DNA of 64,000 nucleotides from DVEG01 sp964405435 (lineage in GTDB: Bacteria; Cyanobacteriota; Cyanobacteriia; Cyanobacteriales; Oscillatoriaceae). Numbering within the stretch: the stretch's first letter is position 1; every line of letters starts with the position of its first letter. Position numbers and translations under genes: made by a program. The notes under the pieces are model-generated. The model saw only the letters and a list, made by a program, of their open reading frames with translations. It ran no database searches and was not told the DNA's origin. The stretch covers positions 56,934 through 120,933 of the forward strand of contig CAYOOD010000007.1 of NCBI GenBank assembly GCA_964405435.1, given 5' to 3'. Shown in pieces: positions 44,441 through 55,700 of this stretch.

Positions 44441-46669
44441 ATGACCTCTGAAAGCTCCCTAACTGCACGGGTTGAATGGCAGCAGCAGGCGCGCAAATAT
44501 CTTCTGGAAGGGAGTTATTCCCTAGCAGCAAATCTCTACGAGCAGGCGATCGCGGTTGAACCTGACGTCAAATCTCACTACTGGCATCTGGGGCTGATGT
44601 TGCTGTTGCAGGGACAAGAGGCAGAAGCTCACACCACCTGGCTGCTGGGAATGGTGGAGGGCGAGCCGGAGGAAGTCGAACAGTGGACGGAAGAACTGAT
44701 AGAGGTATTGCACGCCGAAGCCGAAAGGCAAGAAGCGCTTAAAAACTATACAATTTCTTGGCTAATTCGGCAACACCTGCGGGAAATTTCTCCCGCAGAT
44801 ATCAACAACCTTTTATATCTAATTCAGCTTGGCATCGAGCTGGGGACGCTTTCGGGAGACGAGCTAGATGAGTGGGGAATCGTCGAACTCCTGCGCTCCG
44901 AGCCGCCAGCGAACCCGAACTTTGATTTATTAATGCAAGCACTGCGGCGGGTTTTAGATAGTGCTCCGCTCCACCCTTCCTCCCTGGAATTGGTAGAAGC
45001 CAGTCTCGCCTACATCCGCGAACCGATAGAATTTCTGAAAGTCGTGCTGCCTGCGGCTGTCACCATCGCCTACGCGCAGAGGCAGCCGGCACTGGCAGCA
45101 CGCCTCGCAGAACTTTACCTACAAGTAGATGCTAACAATCTAGAAGTTCTGCGCCACTTGTCAATTTTTTATCAAAATGCTTGCGATTTTGATAAAGGAA
45201 TTGAAACGGCTAAATTGTGCTATTCCCTTTTAGAAAAAATCCCTGATAAAGTTTATGCAAACTACCTCATCCTGCGGGGGTTGATGAGTGCGGGGGGATA
45301 CTGGGAAGAAGCCCAGAAAATAGGACAGCGGCAGGAATCCCTGATGTCGGCACTGATAGAAGCACAGCCGACAAATCTATCGGAAATTCAGGTACTCCGA
45401 TTGGTGAATACGAGCTTTTTTCTGCCCTATTTTGGCGATCGCGCCCAGAGTAACAGGCAGCTTCAAAATAAATTAGCTGAGGTATGCCAAACCAATGCTG
45501 AAATTTATGCAAAGGAGAAAGTCGAGCGATACCGATCGCGCCACAGACAGCGCCAGCAGGCGAGCCGCACGTCCGAGCCGATAAAGATCGGATACTTATC
45601 CCACTGTTTGAGAAGGCATTCGGTGGGGTGGCTGGCGAGATGGCTGTTGGAGCATCACGATCGGGAACGATTTCAAATCAACGGTTATTTTTTAACCCAA
45701 AAATGGAGTAACGATCCCCTGGAAGAATGGTATGTCAGCCAGATGAGCAAAGCTTACCACTCCGCAGAAGGTTTGGACGTGGCTGAACAGATCGATCGGG
45801 ATGAAATAGACATTCTCATCGAACTCGACAGCATCACGCTCGACACGAGCTGTGAGGTGATGATGCTCAAACCGGCTCCGGTTCAGGTGACGTGGTTGGG
45901 ATGGGATGCCTCGGGCATTCCAGCGGTTGACTACTTTATCGCCGATCCCTATGTTTTGCCCGAATCCGCAGGGGATTACTACGCGGAAAAAATCTGGCGC
46001 TTGCCGCACACTTTTATCGCAGTCGATGGGTTTGAGGTAGACGTGCCGACGCTGCGGCGGGATCGGCTGGATATTCCCAGCGATGCGGTGGTGTATCTGA
46101 GCGCTCAAAAGGGCTATAAGCGGCACCCCGACACGGCGCGCCTGCAGATGAAAATTCTCAAGGAAGTGCCGAATAGCTATTTTTTAATTAAGGGAACGGC
46201 AGACGAGGAATCGATTAAAAGTTTCTTCATGCAGTTGGCGGAAGAAGAGGGGGTGGAGTGCGATCGCCTGCGATTTCTATCTGAGGTTGCCTCAGAAGCG
46301 GTTCACCGAGCGAATTTGGGCATTGCGGACGTGGTACTCGATACCTATCCCTACAATGGCGCGACAACCACGCTGGAAACCCTGTGGATGGGGATTCCTT
46401 TAGTCACGCACGCGGGCGAACAATTTTCGGCTCGCAACAGTTACAGCATGATGGTGAATGCGGGGGTAAAGGAGGGGATTGCTTGGACTGATGAAGAATA
46501 TGTCGAGTGGGGGATTCGCTTGGGGAAAGATGCAGCCTTGCGCCAGCAAATATCTTGGCAATTGCAGCGATCTCGTCACGCCTCTCCCCTGTGGAATGGG
46601 AGGCAGTTTGCCCGCGAGATGGAGAAGGCTTGCGAACAGATGTTGCAGAGGTATCGCGAGAATCAATAA
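44441..46669 (+). CDS. TPR / SPINDLY-type O-GlcNAc transferase-like protein
   Basis: 742 residues from ATG 44441 (TTG at 44426 also possible). The N-terminal ~370 residues are TPR-like helices. The C-terminal half is the OGT/SPINDLY catalytic region (GT41): IKIGYLSHCLRRHSVGWL with the catalytic histidine, TWLGWDASGIPAVDYFIAD, YLSAQKGYKRHPD and the UDP-sugar motif DTYPYNGATTTLETLWMG. This is the most canonical of the three OGT-like proteins in the window and has no N-terminal methyltransferase-like domain. GT41 enzymes glycosylate Ser/Thr of proteins. It follows pilA by 112 bp on the same strand; pilin may be its target (inference). The next gene converges 27 bp away. Confidence 0.88.
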   Translation: MTSESSLTARVEWQQQARKYLLEGSYSLAANLYEQAIAVEPDVKSHYWHLGLMLLLQGQEAEAHTTWLLGMVEGEPEEVEQWTEELIEVLHAEAERQEALKNYTISWLIRQHLREISPADINNLLYLIQLGIELGTLSGDELDEWGIVELLRSEPPANPNFDLLMQALRRVLDSAPLHPSSLELVEASLAYIREPIEFLKVVLPAAVTIAYAQRQPALAARLAELYLQVDANNLEVLRHLSIFYQNACDFDKGIETAKLCYSLLEKIPDKVYANYLILRGLMSAGGYWEEAQKIGQRQESLMSALIEAQPTNLSEIQVLRLVNTSFFLPYFGDRAQSNRQLQNKLAEVCQTNAEIYAKEKVERYRSRHRQRQQASRTSEPIKIGYLSHCLRRHSVGWLARWLLEHHDRERFQINGYFLTQKWSNDPLEEWYVSQMSKAYHSAEGLDVAEQIDRDEIDILIELDSITLDTSCEVMMLKPAPVQVTWLGWDASGIPAVDYFIADPYVLPESAGDYYAEKIWRLPHTFIAVDGFEVDVPTLRRDRLDIPSDAVVYLSAQKGYKRHPDTARLQMKILKEVPNSYFLIKGTADEESIKSFFMQLAEEEGVECDRLRFLSEVASEAVHRANLGIADVVLDTYPYNGATTTLETLWMGIPLVTHAGEQFSARNSYSMMVNAGVKEGIAWTDEEYVEWGIRLGKDAALRQQISWQLQRSRHASPLWNGRQFAREMEKACEQMLQRYRENQ

Positions 46670-46696
46670 GCGATAGGTAAAGCGGCGATCGCCTGT

Positions 46697-47983
46697 TTAT
46701 TGCAGCTTCCAAGTTCCCTGCTCGGATTGAACAACTCGTTTCAAGCAGATGCTCTCTAATTCGCAGGTGGGAATATTTTCGGCTCCCACAGTTGCGATCG
46801 CCTCTGTGCCCTCGTTTTCCACAATCAGACGAGCGTCAAGCCACGGCAAGAGAGCGCCCCACTCCATTTTCCGCATCTGTCCCGACACTAGGGAAATTTC
46901 AGGCCCTTCGCTGACGTCCAAATCATCTTCTATCAGCAGGTTCATCACCACACTGCATAAAATCATATCGGCGTCCTCGTCCGCAATATAACCGGGTCCT
47001 ATCAACAGGGCGATGTGACTGCGATCGGGGTGCGTGGCGATCGCTCGGATTGCTCGCGCCAAATCCTGGCAGATTGCGTCTTCCGAAGCATTCCAATCTG
47101 GAAAAACAATTAAATTAATTTCTCGCAGATTTAAATTCAGATTAATATAACTTTCCTTTAAACTCTCCAGCGACCTCCGGAAGCTGCGACTTTCTAATAA
47201 AGCGCTTTCTCCCCGGAAATAATCTTTCATTAGTTTTTTGGTTTGATATCCCTGGAAGTGAAGAATATTAAATTGAATAGCTCGCTGTAAATCGAGATGC
47301 CGACAAAAGGGTTTATTTTCGACAAAATAAATATTTTTGACTCCCCCTGCCATTTCAAATCCTTCCGACTCGTTGATATTGAGGTCGTAGGTTGCCCCAT
47401 CAATAATTGCGCTCAGTTCCCCTATCTTCACGTCTTCTCTCCGGGCAAACTCCTCAAAGGCGGTCATGTCGGAGACGATACCATATAAATTGTTCTGAAG
47501 CCGTTCTAAAATTGCCGAATTTGCATACATCTCAATTAAAAAATTACAAAAGTTTTCTAAAACTAAAAAATTATTAACAAATGTACAGTGCGGGCTGGTT
47601 CCGGCAGATAAAGTTAGGTCGCGATCGGCAAATTTTTTCTGTTCTTCCGTCACGTCAGCATATAACAATACATCAGAATCTATACAAACGCATTTTTCTA
47701 GTTTTTTAGCCCGCATGAATTCTTTCAATATAAACCATCTTTGAAAGCAAAATAATTCAAAATTGAAAGAGTTGGCGCTAATATGCTTGTAAAACTTCAC
47801 AAAATTATGCGCTTCTTTTATGTAATCAAAGATAGGTTCATGCACCGCGAAGTTGTAACAGTCATTGCTGGCCTCTCCAAGCAAGATAACATCGGATTGA
47901 GGATTGGATTGTTTGGCTTGAGCCAAGCAATATAATAAATAATCATTGTTGTTAACGTGAATGACAACAATCGGTAGAGACAT
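46697..47983 (-). CDS. GT8-like glycosyltransferase with shared C-terminal module
   Basis: 428 residues. The N-terminal ~285 residues look like a nucleotide-sugar fold: VVIHVNNNDYLLYCL at the start and a DxD motif in KCVCIDSDVLLYAD. A segment from about 300 is the C-terminal module (REINLIVFPDW to about residue 420) also found at the ends of the proteins at 51100 and 52707. Its ATG overlaps the stop of the upstream gene (TAATG), so they are translationally coupled; this is the last gene of the minus-strand operon. Donor and acceptor are unknown. The exact family is uncertain. Confidence 0.75.
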   Translation of the reverse strand: MSLPIVVIHVNNNDYLLYCLAQAKQSNPQSDVILLGEASNDCYNFAVHEPIFDYIKEAHNFVKFYKHISANSFNFELFCFQRWFILKEFMRAKKLEKCVCIDSDVLLYADVTEEQKKFADRDLTLSAGTSPHCTFVNNFLVLENFCNFLIEMYANSAILERLQNNLYGIVSDMTAFEEFARREDVKIGELSAIIDGATYDLNINESEGFEMAGGVKNIYFVENKPFCRHLDLQRAIQFNILHFQGYQTKKLMKDYFRGESALLESRSFRRSLESLKESYINLNLNLREINLIVFPDWNASEDAICQDLARAIRAIATHPDRSHIALLIGPGYIADEDADMILCSVVMNLLIEDDLDVSEGPEISLVSGQMRKMEWGALLPWLDARLIVENEGTEAIATVGAENIPTCELESICLKRVVQSEQGTWKLQ

Positions 47984-50900
47984 TATTGCACTCCTCGAAC
48001 TTCCTGTACTGCACGGCGATAAAATGCCTCAAGGGCTTCTACACAAGTTTTGTCATCGTAGAGGTAGGACTGGCGCTCGACAATCTGCTCGACGAGGCGG
48101 TTTCTCCACTCGCTGTCCAGACCTAATCTGACCGCAATCTCGATATATTCAGCTTCATTTTCAGCAATAGTTTCCGTTACGCCCAGCATTTTCACAATCG
48201 CATAGGAATGACGACCGCGCATAAATTCACCTGGGCAGGTAACTGCGGGTAAATTGCAAGCGATCGCCTCTAAGGTAGTATTGCCACCCGACCAACTCAA
48301 CGTATCTAGATAAACATCAGACACTAAGTTCAGACTCAAATAATCAGGCGTATTCAGGCGGCTCACCATGACGCAGTAGTCTTCGCTATTCAAACCAACT
48401 TCAGCAAATGCCCGTTGCAGCCGCTGCCGGAACTTTTCATTGATGTGAACGCTTCTCTGGTGAGAGAGAAAAACAAACTGAGACTGGGGCACTCTTTGCG
48501 CGATCGCGGCAAAAATATAGTCATACTGCGGCAGGTACTTAAACAGAGATTGGCAAGACAAGTACACGACTGCATCGTCGCGCAAGCCAAATTCCGACCG
48601 CGTTTTAACTACTTCAGGCAGGATCGGCTTTGCATAGGCAATCCCAATATTCGGCAAGCATGTCAATTGCTCTGAATAGTGTTCTGTTGCATTTTCTGGC
48701 TCCATCAGTTCGCTAGATATAAAGTAATCTACGGTCGGCAAACCCGATGTAATCGGGTGTCCCCAGCTCGTACACTGTACGGGCGCGAGTCGCAGAGCAG
48801 CTATTTTGGTCATCGCCGGGTCCATGCCAATTTCTATAAAAACTAAAACGTGCAATTGGTCGGCAAGAATCTGCTGACACGCAGCCTCTAGGTCGTCTGG
48901 AATGTGGTGAAATGTATCGCTGTAGAGGCGGAATTGTTGAGTATAAAAGTCTTCTTTGCGATAAGTATAGTAGCAGAACACTTCAAAGTCTTGGCGGTTG
49001 CAGTTTCGCAGCCAGCCTAGCATTAATTTGCCAACTGTATGCCATCGCAGGCATCTGGAAACATAACCAATTCTAATTTTTCCATTTGGGCTGAGGGGCG
49101 GCACGGGCAAAGTTTTGGCCCATTGGGGATAGTTGGCCGCCATCACTTGATGCACGAACTGCCCGTAGCGGACTTGCAGATCTAAATCATTTTTACCTTG
49201 ATACTGTAGGTAAAAACTTGTCCGGCTCCCTACACCTTCTAAAGCGTTCTTACTTTCTTCAGAAGTTTGCAATGATGTCTGCTGAATTAAGCTTTCTAAG
49301 CCTCGCGCATACTCGTTCCTGTAGAACTCAATTTCTGCTTCGCTCTCATAAAGAATGGGCAGCAGAAATTGCTTTTGTATTTTCACCGTTAAATTATCTG
49401 GCGCTAATTGAGAAGCCTCGGCGAGAACCGCGATCGCTTCCTCGGTTTGCCCGTATTCTTGCAAGGCGATCGCCCAACACGAGTAAAGGTAGGCATCGCC
49501 GGGATAAAGCTTTATTCCTTCTCGGTAAGTATTTATCGCGTCTTCATGTTGATTTATAGATTGATAGCATTCCGCCAGGGCAATGTAGAAATCTCTATCT
49601 CCGGTTTGAGTTTGGAGAAACTCCTGATAGTATTGAATCGCTTCTTTATACTCTCCTCTGCGATAAGAATCATAACCATAATATAGAGCCGCTTGGGCGC
49701 GGTCGTTCTTGGCATCAAACGCGACACCTAAATTATGAAGAATATCGGGATCGCGCGGTTTTAAACTCAGAGCTTTTTCATAAGTTTCTACTGCCTCATC
49801 AACTCGATGCCGATCCATCAGAACATTTCCCAAATTAAGGTAGGTGCCAAAATGTTCTGGGTTGGCAGCAATGCAAGCGCGATAAATTGTTTCAGCTCCT
49901 TCTAGATCGCCTAAATTGTAGAGTATATTTCCCAGATTGTTATAAGCATTCACTCCATTTGGATCGAGAGCGATTGTATTTTTATAAGCTCGGATGGCTT
50001 GTTCCCGATCGCCTACTTTCTCCAGCACGACTCCTAAATTATAATAAAGCACGGCTTTTGCCTGCTCCACTTCTAAAGATTTTAAAAGAACAGCCAGCGC
50101 CTTTTGATATTGGTTTCTTTGGTAGTAGAAAATGCCAAAATTCAGCCAGCGATCGGCATTTTTACTATCTAAGTATAAAAGCTGCCTGTACTTGTCTTCC
50201 GCTCCTGCATAATTGCCCGACAATTGTACGGTCAAGGCTTCTTTATAGATGGCATCAATAGTTTCTTTCTTGGTTTCTGACGGCAAGTTTTCAATCCGAG
50301 CTGCCACCGATCGATCCTTGAACTCTTGGAAGGTTGACCAGGCATAATTGCGGGTTTGATTTTCATCCCAAATGAAAATCTGCAACCCGTTCCAAGGTGC
50401 CGAACTATCTTGTTTAGAAAAGTCCAGTACCATCTGGCATTGAGGATGGGCAGCCAAAAAGTCCCAGTTCGCTTGTCGAACGGCTTCCCAATTGCTGTGG
50501 CTGACAAGAATTATGGCTCTTTCAGAGAATAAGGATTTGGCCATTAGTAAGGCCATTAAATGGGAGCGGTAATCGCGCGTCCCGTTAGAAAAATAAACGC
50601 CGATTCTGTCTTCGGTTTCTAGTTCCCGCAGTTCAAATAAAAATTCGTGAATGTCGCGATCGCTTAAAAAGACTCTCTCGTCTAAATTAAAACTTGACAG
50701 GTTGTGCGTCAAAGCCTCAAAACTGTCTCCCAAAGGGTCGAATTCAGAAAAATTATCGACTGCGCAAGCCATTTTCTCTGGATTATCCAGCAGTGCCCCG
50801 ATTAAATTGCTGCCCTGGAAGCAACCGGCTTCACAGTAAAATTCGCTGCTGTCCATGCACGAGACAGCAAAGTTTAGCGCTTGCAGGACATTGACAGTGG

Positions 50901-51018
50901 TCAGCCCGCCCGCGCGATCGAGGACTTGTTGAAACAAGTCTGACTTCGGTCTGACTGATGCTTTTCCCCAATTGTCGTAAAGTTCGGGTAGCTGCTGGAT
51001 AAATTTGTCGCAGTCCAT
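47983..51018 (-). CDS. Methyltransferase-like domain + TPR + SPINDLY/OGT glycosyltransferase
   Basis: 1011 residues. N-terminal ~240 residues: a Rossmann methyltransferase-like domain starting FIQQLPELYDNWG, with an E-x-G-x-x-x-G loop EAGCFQGS and CAVDNFSE. Then about seven TPR units (about 265-580; clear ones at AVLYYNLGVVLEKVGD and NAYNNLGNILYNLGD). The C-terminal ~380 residues are GT41: IRIGYVSRCLRWHTVGKL, TSWGHPITSGLPTVDYFIS, DTLSWSGGNTTLEAIACNLP. The donor pocket motif differs from the canonical DTYPYNG, as in its relative at 57094. It is the fourth gene of the operon and overlaps the next gene's start. Substrate unknown. Confidence 0.87.
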   Translation of the reverse strand: MDCDKFIQQLPELYDNWGKASVRPKSDLFQQVLDRAGGLTTVNVLQALNFAVSCMDSSEFYCEAGCFQGSNLIGALLDNPEKMACAVDNFSEFDPLGDSFEALTHNLSSFNLDERVFLSDRDIHEFLFELRELETEDRIGVYFSNGTRDYRSHLMALLMAKSLFSERAIILVSHSNWEAVRQANWDFLAAHPQCQMVLDFSKQDSSAPWNGLQIFIWDENQTRNYAWSTFQEFKDRSVAARIENLPSETKKETIDAIYKEALTVQLSGNYAGAEDKYRQLLYLDSKNADRWLNFGIFYYQRNQYQKALAVLLKSLEVEQAKAVLYYNLGVVLEKVGDREQAIRAYKNTIALDPNGVNAYNNLGNILYNLGDLEGAETIYRACIAANPEHFGTYLNLGNVLMDRHRVDEAVETYEKALSLKPRDPDILHNLGVAFDAKNDRAQAALYYGYDSYRRGEYKEAIQYYQEFLQTQTGDRDFYIALAECYQSINQHEDAINTYREGIKLYPGDAYLYSCWAIALQEYGQTEEAIAVLAEASQLAPDNLTVKIQKQFLLPILYESEAEIEFYRNEYARGLESLIQQTSLQTSEESKNALEGVGSRTSFYLQYQGKNDLDLQVRYGQFVHQVMAANYPQWAKTLPVPPLSPNGKIRIGYVSRCLRWHTVGKLMLGWLRNCNRQDFEVFCYYTYRKEDFYTQQFRLYSDTFHHIPDDLEAACQQILADQLHVLVFIEIGMDPAMTKIAALRLAPVQCTSWGHPITSGLPTVDYFISSELMEPENATEHYSEQLTCLPNIGIAYAKPILPEVVKTRSEFGLRDDAVVYLSCQSLFKYLPQYDYIFAAIAQRVPQSQFVFLSHQRSVHINEKFRQRLQRAFAEVGLNSEDYCVMVSRLNTPDYLSLNLVSDVYLDTLSWSGGNTTLEAIACNLPAVTCPGEFMRGRHSYAIVKMLGVTETIAENEAEYIEIAVRLGLDSEWRNRLVEQIVERQSYLYDDKTCVEALEAFYRRAVQEVRGVQ

Positions 51019-51099
51019 GTTTGCCGTTGCCTGTAGTTTTCTAATTCAGATCGTGTTGTTTAGAATCCATTCGGTCGATTGGGTTTTGCTCGTTTTGTT

Positions 51100-52665
51100 T
51101 CAAGCGAAGCGTTGATTTCTAGCACTTTCGATAGAAACGGCTGAAATCATTTGTATTGCCGATCGCGCGATCGCCTGTTGATTTTCTCGCTCCAAGATGA
51201 TTCTAGCTTGGATGCGCGGCAGGAGGGCTGCCCACTGCTTTTCATCCAGCCGATCCACCAGAGCAATTTCTGGCCCTTCAGTCACGTCTAAATCTTCCTC
51301 CATGAGCAGATTCATTGTAACACTGGATAAAAGCAGATTGGCATCTTCTTCAGAAATAGCGCTAGTTTCTACCAGCAGCGTCATGCGACTTTTATCTGGG
51401 TGAGTGACGATCGCCCGAATGACTCGCTCTAATTGCAAGCTCAGAGCTTCTTCGGGTTCCGACCAATCGGGGAAAATAATTAAATTAATCTCTCTGAGCG
51501 GCAGCGAAAGCGGCAGCGAATGGCCCGGTGAAAGGCGGCCACTAATTGTTTCTAGAAAACGCAACGCTGTGGGAACTGGGCCGTAATTTGCGATCGCCCA
51601 CTCGCGCCCCGATGTAGAAATCCTCTCTAAAATTCCAGGTTCGCTGGCAATGCGATCGACAGCTTCCTCAAAATTGTCTAAGTCCAGACCGATGTAGTGC
51701 CGCCAGTTTTCTGGCATGACTGGCAGTTGGATGCCATACTTGTCAAAATCTGCGTGAAACGTCACGCAGCCTGCCGCCAACGACTCCCAAAATCGCCAGC
51801 TATCCCACCATTCCACGAGGGATTTTCTTGTTGTGCCGATCGGGGCTGCATACCCTCCAAAGCACGCACAGGCGGCAGATTCTTTCAGGCGCTTGTAGTA
51901 ATTGGGGTAGTGGCGCTGACCGGTTTGAGTCCACTGCAAGTAGTGGTAACTGTCCGAGGGAGGCAGGTCAAAATAATCGACGGTATCCTCTACTGGCAGA
52001 ATTTTCTGAACCAGCGGGAGAAATTGCTCGCGAACAATCTGCCTGAGAGAACGGTCAACGATTACTGCCCCCCGGTCAACTCTCAGAAACCCTTGGTTAA
52101 CTTTCAGCCAGCAATTGGCAATTTCTAAAACATCCTGGTCGTTGCGAAAGTTGACGAGCAGGTGTTTGCTTCTTTCCTGAAAGCTCGGTACTTGAGTGGT
52201 TTCTTTCAGGATTCTGTTAGAAAGTCCAAACTGCCAAGGCAAGCAATTAGAAGGATATTCTCCGTTTTGATTGTAGTGGGTTCTGAAGATCAAGTCAAAG
52301 TTTCTAAATTCAGGGTTCCAAACGACTGGCCCATCCATATCATCTAGATAGACCGCAATATATTTTCGATCTGGGTGAAACAGATTTTCAGGCAAAAGCA
52401 AGTTTTGATTGAACCACTGGTGGCTCACCACCACGACAGAACAATCATCTGGGCTGACGTCGGCATCGTAGCGGAATAGATAGTCTTCTCGTTCTGGCGA
52501 AATTTTCCAGTAGTTGATATTGGAATAAAAGGGTATTCCTAATTCCTGCAAGCCTTCCGCAATACATATACTTAAATGGTGGTAGGCTTCGGCGCAATAG
52601 AAAAATATCGCCCCAGAAAAATTGCTCGCATTCGTGAATGAGCCTGCCGCCTTCTCGCCGTTCAC
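51100..52665 (-). CDS. Glycosyltransferase-type protein with shared C-terminal module
   Basis: 521 residues from GTG 52665, which has a GGAGG five bases upstream. The N-terminal ~365 residues resemble the CgeB/spore-maturation-type GT-B fold: RKYIAVYLDDMDGPVV, FGGYAAPIGTTRKSLVEWWDSWRF and FWESLAAGCVTFHADFDKYG. The last ~130 residues are the module REINLIIFPDW... MNLLMEEDLDVTEGPEI shared with the proteins at 46697 and 52707. The gene lies 81 bp upstream of the 51018 gene and 41 bp after the 52707 gene, in one operon. Confidence 0.78.
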   Translation of the reverse strand: MNGEKAAGSFTNASNFSGAIFFYCAEAYHHLSICIAEGLQELGIPFYSNINYWKISPEREDYLFRYDADVSPDDCSVVVVSHQWFNQNLLLPENLFHPDRKYIAVYLDDMDGPVVWNPEFRNFDLIFRTHYNQNGEYPSNCLPWQFGLSNRILKETTQVPSFQERSKHLLVNFRNDQDVLEIANCWLKVNQGFLRVDRGAVIVDRSLRQIVREQFLPLVQKILPVEDTVDYFDLPPSDSYHYLQWTQTGQRHYPNYYKRLKESAACACFGGYAAPIGTTRKSLVEWWDSWRFWESLAAGCVTFHADFDKYGIQLPVMPENWRHYIGLDLDNFEEAVDRIASEPGILERISTSGREWAIANYGPVPTALRFLETISGRLSPGHSLPLSLPLREINLIIFPDWSEPEEALSLQLERVIRAIVTHPDKSRMTLLVETSAISEEDANLLLSSVTMNLLMEEDLDVTEGPEIALVDRLDEKQWAALLPRIQARIILERENQQAIARSAIQMISAVSIESARNQRFA

Positions 52666-52706
52666 AGTTGCCTCCCTGTCGTGCTTGCCTGCCGTTTGTC
52701 AATCTA

Positions 52707-55700
52707 TCAGATGCTGGCGAGATTCTCTAGGTCCCAGACAGGTAGATTTTCCGCTTTTGCGGCTGCGATCGCCTCTTGATTCTCGTTCTCCAAAATAATC
52801 CGAGCCTGGAGGCGAGGCAGCAGCGCTTCCCACTGGATTTCACCCATCGGGCTGACCAAGGAAATTTCTGGCCCCTCCGTCACGTCTAAATTTTCATCTT
52901 CCATGAGCAGGTTCATGGTCACGCTCGATAAAAATAGATTAGCGTCTTCCTCAGAAATATTGCTCGTATTTATCAGCAGAGTGATGCGATTTTTATCCGG
53001 GTGAGTGACTGCCGCCGCGATGACTCGTTCCAATTCCCAACCGAGGGACTCTTCTGGTTGCTGCCAATCTGGAAAAACGATTAAATTAATCTCATTCAAC
53101 TTGAGAGGAAGGAGAGTCGCTTCAATCAGCGCTGAACGTACTCGATCGGCCATTTCTGCCCAGGAAAACTGTTTCGCGCGTTCCAGCCCAGCGGCAGTCA
53201 ATGCGCTGCGAACGGCAGGCTTTTGAACGTCGCAAAGCGCATTTGCCATTCCTATCACGTCTTCGTCGCCGACATATAAAACCGCCTCTCCCCCCACCTC
53301 GGGAATGGAGGCATTCGCACAAGTGATGACCGGGCAACCGCAAGCCATTGCTTCCAGAACAGGCAGACCAAACCCTTCATATTTTGACGGGTATGCCAAG
53401 GCTACAGCACCGGAGTAGGCGGCTCTGAGTTCTTCGTCGTTCAGTTGCAGCATGTGGACGACAATACCCGCCGCATACTCTCTAAATTCTGGCGATAACA
53501 ACCCGCCGCTACCCGTGCAAACCAGCTCGAAACCTCCTCGGCTGCAAAGTTGAGAGATTGCCTTGAAAAACAAGCCAGAGTTTTTGTAACCATTGCCAAT
53601 CCCAGCGCCGATAAAGTAGGGTTTCGAGATACCGTACTTGGTTTTAAAACGCGCTATTTCATCAGGGCTGGCTGGCGAGAAAATATCTTTGACGCCGCAG
53701 TGGGCTACAGTCACGGATTGGGGGGAAATCTCCGGGAAAAATCGCACTATATCGCGAGCTGTATTTTCTGAAATGGCGATATAAGCCGAGGCGTGTCGGA
53801 TGCCATAGTGCTTTTCCCGCCACATGGGTTCTCTGAGGTTGGCTCCCCAAACTTCGGGAATCATGTCATACGCCATGAATACTGAAGGCGTTGAGAGGGG
53901 AGTTGTGTAATAAGTTGAGATAAATAAGTCAGCCCCTTCTTCATCGCAAACCTGCTGTAGCATGGCGCGATCGCCATCGGTATTGTTGTAATCATACGGG
54001 GGGATGAGGCGATATCTGATCCCCGGTATGGCTGGGGCACTCCCGGCGCGATCGAGGACGACAATATGCCGAGCAAAACCATCCTCTGCCCATTCCTCCA
54101 AGAGCGATCGCCAGACTCGGGCAATGCCAGTTTGGTAAAATTGGAAAAATATACTGTCAACGAGAATCGTTGGCGAGGGCTTTTTAGGCGCTACAGATTG
54201 GCTGAGCGATCGCTCAGATTGTACAAACTCCCATCCCTTGTTGTTAGTATCTTTCTGGGCAATTGGGACTACACCGCACGACGCTGCCTCATCCACCATC
54301 GTTGCATCTTGTACCCAGGGAAAATACTGGCGCAATAAAACTGGAAATTTTCTTTGCTCCTGCAAAGATGTCCATTGCAAGACAGCATTGGCATAGCCAT
54401 AGTATTGCTCTTTAAATCGCAACTGTTCTGGCGTTACATAGGCGAAATGCTGGAAAACCAACCCTTGGCTTTCAGTTTCTTCATGTAAAAAAGGATTGAG
54501 GGCTGCCATATCCCTCCACTCTCCCTCTGACAAGGGCTCAACTAACCTAGGCGGTTCGTGCGCTGCCCAAACCAATCCCGGTTTAAACCGCCAAGTGCGC
54601 AACCAGTCTTGAGCTGGATTCTCCGCGTAACAGTTGCGGCTGCTGATGACCAACTTCTCTCCGACGAAATACCAGCACCAGTAGAAAGCGGCTGTTTTTT
54701 CAGGATTGTTGACAAACATCTGCCGCGCCGTACCTATCTGCTCGACTGTCCACAGTTCATCAACATCTACTTGCCACAGCAAACATTCCTCCTGAATATT
54801 CGCAAGTGGGGCATTCACCATTTCTCGTTTTCCATCCCAGAAAATTCCTTCTGGTTTGCGATAAACCGTGACATTTTCTGGATAGAGCTGCGCCAGTTCG
54901 TCTAGGTATTCTGAGGTGCCGTCCTTGCTGCGCCCATTCCGATGAATCTCATCGACGATCCGCCCGCCCAGTTGCAAGCTCCACGCAGTATCGTGTTTTA
55001 AATCTGCTACCCCCTCGACTACATGCCAGTGCCATTTAAAGGGGAGTTGCTTGAAAACTTCTATGTGGTAGCGGATGAAGGGTTCTCCATTCAGGACAAT
55101 TGTAAAAAAATGTACGGGTAAGTCCTGCAAATCGATCGAAATTTCTCCGTTCGCGCTGCTAGGTTCTCTTTTCTTAAAAATGGCGTATCCGTTCCGAACG
55201 GAAAGATTTTGCTCGACCAGTGCGTAGTTGCGATCGGAGAGTAATTGGCGATAATTTTTGTGATTTTTATAGGTATTTATGTCATCTAATAAAATAAATT
55301 TTGCTCCATAGACTTCTTCTAGCTCGGCGCTACCTGTAAATTCTGAACCGTCAATTAAAACGACATCAAAGCATTCTATATTATGATCGGCTTTTATCCG
55401 AGCAATTCCATCTGCTTGCACGCCAGAATTTTTTACATACTCAATATCTTGCCGCAGCCGGCTCAGTACGTCGTCTGGGGAATAATAGTTGAGATTGCTC
55501 GGAGTGGACTCGTAAAATGCCATCACCTCTCTTGCATCTGGAAATTTATCGAGGGATACAGAAGAAACGTTGTAGCATTTGACAAAAGTATCTTTCGCAT
55601 ATCGCTTTTGCAATTCTGCAAAGCGAGCTTTTGAAATTTCCATGCAAAACAGCTTTGGCTGGCGCGTATTTTGCCGCAAGCCTGTCACAAATGCTTCGGT